A stretch of DNA of 64,000 nucleotides, taken from positions 30,224,719-30,288,718 of the forward strand of contig CM056577.1 of the NCBI GenBank assembly GCA_029721435.1, read 5' to 3'. The DNA is from Gymnothorax reevesii (lineage: Eukaryota > Chordata > Actinopteri > Anguilliformes > Muraenidae). The notes under the pieces are model-generated. The model worked only from the letters and a program-made list of their open reading frames with translations. It made no database searches and was not told where the DNA came from. This document shows positions 11,868 through 22,500 of this stretch, in pieces. Both the position numbers and the translations under genes were made by a program. The number at the start of each line of letters is the position of its first letter. Positions within the stretch are counted from its first letter, which is position 1.

Positions 11868-13667
11868 CTACAGGTTATTTAAAAACCTCACTGCAGATGG
11901 GACAAATGATTTAAGATACCAGTTTGATTTGTCCCTACAGGGGAAAGTGTACCTTCTCTTTGACGGAAAAGCTGAAACTCTGCATGAAGAGGATGAAGAC
12001 GGTTTTGCCAAAATTGCCTTTACCCTCTGAGTGGCTCTGGCTTGATGCAGATAATCAAGATCGTTCAAGCTAATACCAGTTGTTTTTTGGCAGAGTTTGA
12101 CCACATTCCTCTGCTTGTTTTCATTTGAAATGCTGAGGTTACCAAACCAGCAGACCAAAGCAAAAGTTCAAATGGACTCAGTAAAACATGAATAAAACAT
12201 TTTAAGAAGCTTTTCATTCAATATTTAAACACCTCAGTTTCCTCAAATAGAACAACCTCCGATTTGCCTTTCTACACATAGCATCTGAGTTGGCCTCAAA
12301 AGACAGTTTATTGTCCAGGATGGTGCCTAAATACTGATACTGACTATTTCCACTGCTGTGTCTTTGAGAAAGGTTTGGGCAACGACAGGTGGATTCTTAA
12401 GGAAGTCAAGAATCATGTCCTTTGTTTTTGACACATTAAGTTGCAGGTAAGAGTCTTCACACCATCTAACAAAATAGTCAAGGACTGGCCCGTGGCCCAC
12501 CTCCTGGTCCTGCAAGAGGCTGACAATCACGGAGTCATCAGCAAATTTTATTATACACCTTGACTCAAACATGCTCCTACAGTCATTAGCGTAAAGCATG
12601 AACAGTAGAGGCACCCCTTGGGCGAGCCTGTGGAACACAACAGGGTCTCGGACAGGGTTTCATTGACACGAGTTCTCTGCGGCCTCGTTGTCAAAAAGTC
12701 AACTAACCAACATATGGTTCCAAAGTCATGCTAGAACATGTGGCTGCATGCAGTTAAAGGCTGATGAAAAATCAGTAAAGCATAGGCGTGAATGTGTTTT
12801 CCTACCCTCCAGGTGCCTGACAACAAAACTCAACAATGTCAACACAGCATCCTCCACCCCTTTCCTGGGTTGATAGGCAAATTGGAGTGGATCAATCATT
12901 GTATGTAGCGTAGAAAGCAAGCATTTTTTCACCATTTGCTCAAAACTCTTCATCACCACTGAGGAGAGAGCCACAGGAAGATAATCATTTAATGTCTTTG
13001 GCGACGGTCCCTTTGCTACTGGGACAATGGACTCTTTCCATAATGAGGGAACTTTGTTGAGTGAAAAGGACCACTGAAAAATGGGGCACAGGATTTAAGT
13101 AGTCGACCACTGATGCCATCGGGCCCATGACTTTTTCTAGTGTTGGTCTTTTCAAAAGTTCTTCACACACTGATTTCATCTATATGAATCTGACTGCTCA
13201 CTGGAGCAGCCCTGAATGCAAATAGTTCGTCAGAAAAGTCCTTCGAGTCAAATCTCAAATTAAACTGGTTGAGATCCTCTGCCAGGGTAAGATCAGATTG
13301 GTCAGCATGAGACTCTTTTCTTCTCATCCTGGATTCCCACCATAGACTTGATTCCTTTCCAAGCGGAGCAAGAATGACCAATCTTAAGTTCATCTCGTAC
13401 CTTGTCCTTGTACTGAATTTTGGCCAACCTAATTTCCCTTTTCACCAACTTTTGGGCTTCCCTTTGTTGTGTAATGTCTCCCTGGTAGTAAGCTACTTTT
13501 TTTCTGTTTAGAGAATTCTTAAGGGATTTACTGACCCAAGGCTTGTTATTAGGATACACTGTACTTTTCTTCCTAGGGATAATCATCTCCTCACAAAAGG
13601 TAACATAGCTTATCACGGTGTGGGTCAGCTCACCTAAATTGGTACAAGAGTCTTTAAAAAGTCCCAA
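11868..13667 (-). pseudogene. LINE ORF2 reverse transcriptase fragment
   Basis: In order on the - strand: linker (KKVAYYQGDITQQREAQKLV, ~13490), RT block 1 (SIVPVAKGPSPKTLNDY, ~13010), LQFAYQPRKGVEDAV (~12860), FTDFSSAFNCM (~12750), the FADD catalytic box (~12545), LNVSKTKDMILDF (~12430), and the C-terminal region ending FVPSAVRFLNNL. At least five breaks, so not functional. Confidence 0.85.
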
Positions 13668-13669
13668 TT

Positions 13670-14056
13670 TGTATTATACAAACGAACAGCGCCCTCTGTC
13701 CACAAAGCAACCTCTTTGCGCTCAACTTTTCCCCTCTGAAGAACCGGCTGGTAGATTGGAGCAAGCAGGACACAGTCGTGGTCAGAAGAGCCCAATGGAG
13801 CCAGTGGAAAGGATTTATAGGCCCCCTTTATAGTGCCATGGCACAGATTCAGTCTTTTACCATGTCGCGTTGGACATTTAACATACTGGTATTGATTCCC
13901 AAGATGCTGGCTCCGGCTGCAAGTGTTAAAATCACCAAGGATAAAATGTGGGGCATCAGGGCAAATACAGTACTTTGCAATCAGTGCACAAGTTTAGTAA
14001 TGGAGGACGCTGCTTCTGCCATGGTACCTCTGGGATGGATATACACCACTTAAAAC
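13670..14056 (-). pseudogene. LINE ORF2 C-terminal endonuclease fragment
   Basis: Starting near VYIHPRG (~14045) and passing through a FILGDFNTCS-like motif (~13930) to PLGSSDHDCVLLAPIYQ (~13775), this continues the endonuclease of the fragment at 15857-16291 on the far side of the insertions. Frames shift at least once. Confidence 0.75.
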
Positions 14057-14059
14057 CAT

Positions 14060-14245
14060 TACATTACATTACATTACAGGTTCTTAGCTGACGCTCTTAT
14101 CCTGAGCGATGTACAAAAATGCACAAGATCAGTACGAAAGTGCAGAAAACACCTGCGGCAAATAAATGGTCGCAGTGAAACAGATATGAGTTCAATGTGG
14201 GGACTACTTACAGATTCTCTTACTTTGACAGTCTTGCACTAGTGA
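14060..14245 (-). mobile_element. SINE fragment (GACGCTTTTATCC-type)
   Basis: ATTACATTACATTACA is followed by TTAGCTGACGCTCTTATCC, the reverse complement of the tail seen in the + SINE at 30019 (GTAAGTCGCTCTGG). It lies in the LINE endonuclease region beside the Tc1-like insertion. Confidence 0.6.
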
Positions 14246-14251
14246 GAATTA

Positions 14252-15854
14252 CAAAACCCAAAACCAGTGAAGTTGGCACGTTGAGTAAATCGTAAATAAA
14301 AACAGAATACAATGATTTGCAAATCCTTTTCAACCAATATTCAATTGAATACACTGCAAAGACATGTTACTTAATGTTTGAACGGGTGAACTTTTTTGCA
14401 AATACAGGTATAAGCTCATTTGGAATTTGATGCCTGCAACATGTTTCAAAAAAGCTGGCACAAGTGGCAAAAAACACAGAGAGTTGAGGAATGCTCATAA
14501 AACACTTATTTGGAACATCCCACAGGTGAACGGGCTGATTGGGAATAGGTGGGTGCCATGATTGGGTATAAAAGCAGCTTCCCTGTAATGCTCAGTCATT
14601 CACAAACAAGGATGGGGCGAGCCTCACCACTTAGTGAACAAATGCGTGAGCTGATTGTCGAACAGTTTAAAAACAACATTCCTCAATGAGCTATTGCAAG
14701 AAATTTAGGGATTTCATCATCTACGATCCGTCATATTGTCAAAAGGTTCAGAGAATCTTGAGAAATCACTGCACATAAGCGACAAGGCCGAAAACCAACA
14801 TTGAATGCCCATGACCTTCGATCCCTCAGGCAGTACTGCATCAAAAACCGACATCAGTGTGTGAAGGACATCACCACATGGGCTGAGGAACACTTTAGAA
14901 AACCACTGTCAGTAACTACAGTTCGTCCCTACATCTGCAAGTGCAAGTTAAAACTCTACAATGCAAAGTGAAAGCCATTTATCAACAGCACCCAGAAACG
15001 CCGGCGGCTTCGCTGGGCCCAAGCTCATCTAAGATGGACTGATGCAAAGTGGAAAAGTGTTCTGTGGTCTGACGAGTCCACATTTCAAATTGTTTTTGGA
15101 AACTGTGGACGTCGTGTCCTCCATACCAAAGAAGAAAAGAACCATCCGGACTGTTATAGGTGCAAAGTTCAAAAGCCAACATCTGTGATGGTATGGGGGT
15201 GTATTAGTGCCCAAGGCACGGGCAACTTACACATATGTCAAGGCACCATTAATGCTGAAGGGTACATACAGGTTTTGGAGTAACATATGTTGCCATCCAA
15301 GCAATGTCTTTTTCATGGACGCCCCTGCTTATTTCAGCAAGACAATGCCAAGCCACATTCTACACGTGTTACAACAGCATGGCTCCGAAGTAAATGAGTG
15401 CGGGTACTAGACTGGCCTGCCTGTAGTCCAGACCTGTCTCCCATTGAAAATGTGTGGTGCATTATGAAGCGTAAAATACGACAACGGAGACCCCGGACTG
15501 TTGAACAACTTAAGCTGTACATCAAGCAAGAATGGGAAAGAGGTCAACCTGAAAAGCTTCAAAAATTGGTCTCCTCAGTTCCCAAACGTTTACTGAGTGT
15601 CGTTAAAAGGAAAGTCGATGTAACACAATGGTAAAAAGGCCCCTGTGCCAACTTTTTTGCAATGTGTTGTTGCCTTTAAATTCTAAGTTAATGATTATTT
15701 GCAAAAAAAAAGAAGTTTCTCAGTTTGAACATTAAACATCTTGTCTTTGTAGTGTATTTAATTGAATATAAGTTGAAAAGGATTTGCAAATCATTGTATT
15801 CTGTTTTTATCTACGATTTACATAATGTGCCAACTTCACTGCTTTTGGGTTTTG
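14252..15854 (+). mobile_element. near-full-length Tc1-like transposon
   Basis: 1,603 bp bounded by CAAAACCCAAAA and its complement (TTTTGGGTTTTG), with TA on both sides (14250-14251, 15855-15856). The inverted repeats extend about 120 bp each (to ~14370 and from ~15735) with few mismatches. The interior is one transposase frame. It is inserted in the LINE/SINE complex and is therefore younger than both. Confidence 0.95.
14612..15634 (+). pseudogene. Tc1-like DD34E transposase, frame intact but with five stops
   Basis: From ATG 14612 to TAA after 15634 the frame is continuous (341 codons, the usual Tc1 size) with no indel. It shows an N-terminal helix-turn-helix (AIARNLGISSSTIRHIVKRF), a linker (KRRRLRWAQAHLRW), the first catalytic Asp in WSDESTFQ, VMVWGCIS, the second in FQQDNAKPH, and Glu in PDLSPIENVW, with 34 residues between the last two (DD34E). 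Five in-frame stops (four TGA, one TAA) lie in otherwise conserved places, so it is inactive but relatively recent. Confidence 0.93.
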
Positions 15855-15856
15855 TA

Positions 15857-16291
15857 GTATGCAGACACATGCCCCCTCCCAGTGATTTGGCGGAGATCTG
15901 TGTGTCATGATCAAACCTATATGGCTGACTAAAACTGTCAATTTCAAATTCCTGGTTCGGGTCATAATCCTCAAGCCAAGTCTCAGTCAGAGCGATAACA
16001 CAGGCATTCTCATAGCCCGACATGCTTCACATTCGCTTGGAGTTCGTCCATTTTATTCCTCAAAGACCGCACGTTACCCAAGGCGATCGAGGGAAGCGGT
16101 AGGCGGCGGAGTCTAAGTCTTCGCAGCCGCTGACAGATGCCTCCTCTCTGGCCTCGCTTCCTTGTTCGCACCGCTGTCGTCGCTGACGGCCTCTGGGTCT
16201 GTGGAGCATTGTTTGCCTTGCCCCTGCCAATGTCAGCCTGTCCAGGCCACCAGATCTCTGGCGGAATGCCATCAAGTGAGATCGACACCAC
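15857..16291 (-). pseudogene. LINE ORF2 N-terminal endonuclease fragment
   Basis: Two overlapping frames carry the AP-endonuclease opening: PSIALGNVRSLRNKMDELQA and, after a frameshift, ALTETWLEDYDPNQEFEIDS then SLGGGMC. The fragment stops at the Tc1-like insertion; about 50 residues expected before the next endonuclease piece are missing. Confidence 0.8.
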
Positions 16292-16646
16292 CGAACTTTT
16301 GCAGTGGATAAGAAAATTACGGCTGAAGCTGAGGCTGCATAACAGCCAGGGCAGCCATGGGAGACAGGTTTAGGAAAAAAACACCCATCAAATCCATGAT
16401 GACTCAGTATTAAAAATAAAAATAAGACCGCCAGTATTAAAAAAATAAAATGGGCTATTCAAACCGGTTAAAAAAAACCACAGTAAAAACCACAGTTTTC
16501 CTACAGAAGACACTCAGTTGCTCTCACACACTGCAGCTTTGTGTCGCCATGACCAGTGCCAACTTTGAAAAGTCTACATGTCTGTCTGTCTGCATGTTTC
16601 GTCTGACTGCTATCGTCTCTGCACTCCTGTTAAAGTGGTTGTCTTA

Positions 16647-17755
16647 TGGTGCTTTTCCACTGCGCGGTACCGGCTCTACTCTACTCTACTCTAGTCTACC
16701 CTACTCTAGTCTATTCACTGTTTTGCTTTTCCATTAGGAAAAAGTATTGTACCAGGTACCAGATTTTCTAGTCCTTGCTCTCTTGTGGTTCAAAAAAGTA
16801 CCCGCTCGGCTGACAGGTACTAAAGTGGGACGTGACAACACAGCAGCCCACTGATTGGTCAGAGAGAATTGTCTCTGCGAAAGACGACTCGCTTCCGCAT
16901 ATTCACAAGAAAACTGGCTTCACTTGCCATCATTGAAACAGGTCTTCAAATTATGTTTTTGAAACGTTTGTTTTTTAGGCAGCTTGATAAATATACTGGG
17001 CGTTGCCTTACCTTTCACACATGGATGCATTTCTTCTCCAAAGCTGCTGCATTTATGAAATTCGTTTCTTTGTCTGTCACCCTGTTCATAGCGAAATTAG
17101 GTGTTATGTCCAATTCCGTTCCCCTAATTCCCCTTGAGATGGTTATTATGCTGCCCTTATTTTATGAAAATTGTGTGGAAAATAACATTATGGGTGCTGA
17201 TGAAGCATTTTCTTCTCAGGAAAGGTATCATAGATGTGACGACGCATCGTAAAATGATAAATTCTAATACTCTGCCATCTCCTGTGATTTGTGCATTTGC
17301 TATATGTTTTGCCTTCAATTTCAAAGTGAAATGTTTCATGAAGCCTGAATGCCTTGAGAATGTATGGCCTTTTTCTATGAATACTCTATGCTTTTTACGT
17401 ATATCATTGCTTTGCGTTTTTAGGTGGTATGTTATTTAATGTGTAACTGAATTGGACACAACACCGGCTGCTATCTTATGCATCAGGACAATGTCAAACA
17501 GTAATGACAATCGAACACTTGCGGAATTTAGTGCCATAACGTGGTGACGGTAGTGCACGTCCCCTGATTTAAGCACATAAATATTTAACAAAATCGACGG
17601 AATAAAAGTAAACTTGAAATAACTGCAAAATACATAATAATGCAGTAACATGCTGCATCACAACGATGAGCAGGTACTGTCCTCTAATGGTAAGGCAACC
17701 CAAAAAATGTACCCGGTGCCGAGTAGAGCCGATACTATGTAGTGGAAAAGCACCA
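16647..17755. mobile_element. 1.1-kb inverted-repeat-bounded element
   Basis: It starts TGGTGCTTTTCCACTGC and ends GTGGAAAAGCACCA, an exact 14-bp inverted pair; inside these, GGTACCGGCTCTACT pairs loosely with GAGTAGAGCCGATACTA. A CTACT short repeat lies at 16676-16712. A 127-codon frame (16869-17252) matches nothing I know. I could not identify a clear target duplication, so the superfamily is open. Confidence 0.75.
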
Positions 17756-17945
17756 TTGGCTCTCAGTTAGGGACAGACCTATCATCTCTCTCTGGGAACC
17801 TACACTACTTCCTGTTAGGTCCTATTCTACAAATCTCCATCCTCAAGGGCTGAGGCTTGCTAGTACTCCACCCTCCCTTTACCTGGGAATCTGGTGTCAT
17901 GACTCTGTTCATCAGTGCCAAAAATCATCCCAGGTGGGTCACTTG

Positions 17946-18310
17946 GGCTGCGTTAAAGTAGTCTTTTTTCATTGAGGAAATTCCCTAATTCCTAGAAAAT
18001 GACCTGGAAGTATTTACGTGGCAGCCATGATAAGAGTGATCGAATTCTCCGAATGTTAGCATAAGGTACACTGAGCCATCCTTTTCAAAAAGAAAGGAGA
18101 TTACGCCATCCCACAATCCCATGCGGCAGCAATATTTAAAGCGATGACCATCCGAATGGCCAATCTCAAAAACATGACAGGCGGGAGACGCATGATCACG
18201 TTGCCGGGTGAAAGTGCATTTGGATTCTCTTAGCAGCACAGTTCTCTTCCAAAGCTGTTGTGAATTCCCCTTTACACCTTTCCTTTACCTCATGACCTTT
18301 TCCACTGAGG
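17946..18310 (-). repeat. dispersed repeat, copy 1
   Basis: It begins GGGCTGCGTTAAAGTAGTC. From TCCTAGAAAATGACC (~17993) to TTACACCTTTCCTTTACC (~18290) it matches, in reverse complement, the segment at 31690-32065. Probably a MITE with GGGCTGCGTT ends. Confidence 0.7.
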
Positions 18311-18724
18311 CTAAAGAGCAGTGGTTAGTAAGTAGACCATCAGACGCCTTTTTTTTACTATTTCAGCCCCAGTCACCCCGATGGAAAGCACACTAGGGTG
18401 AAATTTGAATTTGATCACCTGACTCGATTATCCATGTCTTTCATGTTTGAATGAAGATGAGATGGAGTACTCTGAAGCTGTTGTAACCATCACTACTGGC
18501 AACTGAAAGCAAAGAATATCTGGACTTATCTCTGGAATATTGACATTAACACTTTAAAAAACTACTCCTTGCAGGCTGAAGATACACTTCTAACATGCTT
18601 TCAGATTTGGTTTGGGTTTTCAATGTGATGTCAGGGCCAAACCAGTATCTCTAAGGAAGGAGGATAGACAAACACAACACTTCCTCTCTGCCCTGTTCTT
18701 AATCTCTTCTTCTCTGTTTTCCAG
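18311..18724 (+). other. cyrib: upstream intron end before CYRIB coding exon 1
   Basis: No repeat named here. The last ~40 bp form a strong pyrimidine tract ending TTTTCCAG, showing that CYRIB transcription begins further 5'. Confidence 0.6.
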
Positions 18725-18814
18725 GTTTCAGGTGTGCCGGGATGGGAAATCTGATTAAGGTGTTGACGCGGGATATAGACAACAATGCAGGGAATTTTTT
18801 CCTGGATTTTGAAA
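18725..18814 (+). CDS. cyrib: CYRIB first coding exon, with 17 nt of 5' UTR
   Basis: The exon follows a long pyrimidine tract and a TTTTCCAG acceptor (AG at 18723-18724), so it is internal and an upstream non-coding exon must exist. ATG is at 18742; the context has a purine at -3 (G, 18739) and G at +4. It encodes residues 1-24, starting [13 protein letters not shown], and donates one base (A, 18814) of codon 25 before a consensus GTAAGT donor. Gly2 with following residues fits N-myristoylation. The RDID version corresponds to one of the alternative first coding exons I recall for mammalian CYRIB; I did not find the other (TCTDLEQGP-like) version anywhere in the window. Confidence 0.93.
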
Positions 18815-19517
18815 GTAAGTCCACCATCCTGCTCTCGCTTTTCCATCGGCACTTTGATACTCCTCTCACCAAAGAGAATGGGAGTAAATGTCAGCTAAGG
18901 TTTTACGGAAGAGTTCTATTACAGAAGCTTAGCTCCAGACTGCAGTTAATTCCTATTCCTGTTTGATCTTTTGTTTTGAAATTCTGCTCGTGTGATTCAT
19001 CTGCTTTGCATGTGATCCTTGTGTTTCACTGGGTCCAAAGGTCACAGGTTCTTTTCGGGTCTTGACTCATTTGGGTTGCGTACAGATGAAAAGGGTGTGA
19101 GTTTCAGTAGCGTTTAACCACGCACCTCTGTTCTGCTTGGCTCCGATCATCTGGCGATTGGCTGAGTGTGAGACATTAGTGTTGAGGTGTCTCGCTCGAT
19201 GAGATTTCTTCGTGAGAAGAGGAAGGGGCTTCCTGTAAATAGGGCACCTCCAGGGGCCCTGGGATGAGGCCTCCAGGGTGAGGGTGTGCTGAAATTGGGG
19301 TAAGACGTTAGGGACATCTGGCAAAGTAGGGCACCCGCAGGAAACTCATACACTGCCCTGGGGGAGTCACTGAGGAGACGTGGGGGGGGGGGGGGGGGGC
19401 AGGACTGGCACATCTGGGTCTGACCTGGCGGCTATATACAGGGGTACCGGCACCAGGCTGGCTCTGTGTGTGTTTGTGGGCATATGAGTGTGTTTTTGTT
19501 TGTTTGTGGCATGTGAG

Positions 19518-19554
<37 letters not shown>

Positions 19555-22500
19555 GTGTGTGTGCTTGTGTGTGTGTGCGTGTGTGTGAGTGCGTGTGTGT
19601 GTGTGTGTGAGTGTGTGTGCGTGTGTGGGTTGATTAGTTGACAGAGTGGTGGAAGCTTTACAATTACAGAATCGTTAAGGGAAATGACCTTTCTGCTAAT
19701 CATGCCGCTGATTACTTACTGTTCATCCAAATACAGGCCTTTTCTCGCGGTCGCAAGTTCAGTTCACTGGATGCAGGGTTTGCTTATGTGAAACTTTCTC
19801 TGAAGGAGATTTGCTTTAAACATTCTCAGATTATGTAGATATTTCCTTGGCTTGGCTTGAGAATTTGTCTGAAAAACGCTGGTCCTTCTTTGGGTCATAT
19901 CAATTTGGGTCCAATTTTCTTCACATCATAAAAAGAGGCGAGTGCATTTCGCCCCGAGCGACACAGCTGCCTTGCGACTGAAGGATAATGAGGAGGGAAG
20001 AATGAGGCACTGTGCTGAGGAGGTGCTTGATATTGTGGACTCAGGAAGTTCGTGCAGAGGCCTCACTTGGTGAAATCGTGGACATATATTCACCATGAGG
20101 GTATTATTAGTATCCTTAGTTCCTTCTCCACCTGTTTCTTGTCTTCAACATCCACTCTCTATGTCACTTCCTGTCTGTTGAAAGAAATACATTTTTTCCT
20201 TGTCTCAATTTCACTGTCTTCTTCTAATTTTAACTGGTGTCTTTTTAATGGAAACTGTAACCCCTTAAATTCTAATTTTTCACTGAAGTTTTACCTTAAG
20301 TGGGTTCAAAGTCTGAAAAAGCATTAAAGGGTGATTCTTGTTTTGGGCCACATATTCATATCCCTGTGATTTACTGGCTCTTATCATTTTTTTAAATTAG
20401 ACAAATACTAATAAAAAAATGTATTTTATTATGTGTTTAGTTGTGTTCTATTGCTTCAACATAGTTGAATAACTTTATTTTATTTTTTAATCTCTTTAAG
20501 GCACCTTCTCTGTGGTATACGTGTTAATTTCAGAATGTCCCCAATGCAATGTAATCAACTTCTTCAATTAATATAAAACTTAAAATTATCAAAACTTATT
20601 CTTTATTTATTTGATTGACAAGGGACTACTTACATTAAACAAAGCAGTAAAAATGGTGAAACTACATTTATTTTCTGTGGTTATATAATATAAAATATGT
20701 CCCTGCAGTCCTTTTCCACCCTGTTAGTCAGTACTTTCTTGACCCCCCCTAAAAAAGACTACAAATCCCTATAGCCATTTACTTGATGATACAACATTTG
20801 TTTTTGGAGGGAAATTCAAGTGGAAAACTGATGGTAAGCACCATCATTAATTCTCTCCTTTATTTTTCTCAATTTCGTATGACATGGCTGCTTGAGGAAA
20901 CCTTAAAGTTCCACACTGTTAGTGTATATTATGGATAATGTTTTTTGGATAAAATAATTTTCAAAACATGTTAAAAATTGTTATTTAAGTGTTGTTCATC
21001 TGTAGAGTATGTGCTAGCTAAATGTTGCTAGCTTAAAGAGCTAGGGCTTACTTGGCTAAAAATTTCCACCCTGTTAGGTTCCACCCTGTTAGGCTATGTA
21101 TGCCTAACAGGCTGGAGGCCCACAGGGTTTTTTGGGATATGCAATGTGCTGAGCATTAATTCTACAAGAATATTGGTTTTTCATGATATAAATAACCAAT
21201 ATTTTTATATAATTACTACTTAATTTGACATTACATTAAAATATTAATTCATAAGTTATAACACTGTATTTAATGAGGTCTAGATACATTGGATCAGGGA
21301 CCTAGTGAAATATAGTGTAACCAATAATAAAAGTAATAATAATAAAACTATAACATAAATATTCTTTTATTTTACAGTTTTTTTATTATTATTTTTATTA
21401 TTGGTTGCACTTTATTTTATGCAGTTCCTGATCCAATGTATCTATACCTCATTTAATATAGTGTAATAACCTATGTATTCACATGTAATATCTAGCATTA
21501 GATCGTGCATACATTATGCAGGGTAAGGAACAAAGTAAATACATATTATTTTAGTATATAGGTTTTTACACTGTACTTAATGAGGTAGATACATTGGTTC
21601 AGGGACCCTCTTAAATAAAGTGTTACCTTATTATTATTAGCATTATAATTAGTAGTGGTAGTCGTAGAAGTAATATTAGTGTTTTATTCTGGAACTACAG
21701 TGTAATACAATACAATACAATACAATACAATATTCTGTATCTGCTGGTCGAAGTGTTTCACTGAAGCTACATCACATTTATCCTGAGAGAAATATTCAAA
21801 ATGAGGCCTCATTTTTTTATGGCCACAACCTTCATTTTTATGGGAAATGTCTAAGTCTTACACATTATTTCTTTAACATCTGTATGTAATTCAGCAGGAC
21901 ATATTTTGGGTTGTTGGAAACCGTAGCATCTCCACTAGAATGGAAAACAGGCCTGAAGTTCTGCAGGTTTGAATACAGCTGCTGCACTTGACAGACGCTC
22001 ATGAGGGTCCATCGGTTGTACTGGGTTAAACAATGAGAATATTATTGCTTATTTCCTTCACTTTTAGATCAAAGCCCTTTTAATTTTACCGGCGCCTCCG
22101 CCTAAATAGAAAAGCAAACTGTCTAAATGAATTGAAGAAATTAGATTTTATGGGATTCAAATTTTTATGGACTTCACAAGTCTCTGGCGATCGGAAATCT
22201 GCTGTAACATGTAGTGGTCGTAAACATAGCAAAATGATTCTCACTTTTAATTAGAAATATTCATGCACCTGACTAATTGTTACAGTTTTGAAGGGCAGGA
22301 GGATGTGACATGGGGCCTGATATACTTAGATTTTTTACTTGTACGGAACAGATGCCATGACCAGTCATTGGTCATGTTCTGTGTTTGCTTATGTTAAAAA
22401 AGTTACCACGTACCATGTTAGCATTCCTTTGATGTTCTCGCTCCAGACGACGGATCCAAATCGAAGTTGCACGTGACTGCCGTGCCTCCGTGTTCATTAG

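Larger units (their letters stand above)
11391..16390 (-). mobile_element. Rex1/CR1-like non-LTR retrotransposon (LINE), decayed, with nested insertions
   Basis: Read on the - strand it runs 5' (about 16390) to 3' (about 11391). It contains an AP-endonuclease start (SIALGNVRSLRNKMDELQ, ~16050; LTETWL, ~15980), a SDHDCV endonuclease motif (~13770), a linker with NNKPWVSKSLKNSLNRKK (~13530), reverse transcriptase with the catalytic FADD (KFADDSVIVSLL, ~12545), and a C-terminal domain (11868-12158). The 3' end has ATTAAAGATTTT followed by CAAAT repeats. Stops and frameshifts are frequent. It is interrupted by a MITE (11537-11806), a SINE (~14060-14245) and a Tc1-like element (14252-15854). The clade is my best guess from recalled fish LINE proteins. 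Confidence 0.85.

Noticed and set aside
16869..17252. Treating the 127-codon frame as a transposase
   Set aside because: No DDE, helix-turn-helix or zinc-finger pattern can be seen; kept only as an open question within its element.
19308..19703. 131-codon - frame rich in His/Thr
   Set aside because: Translation of the GT microsatellite and the G-run.
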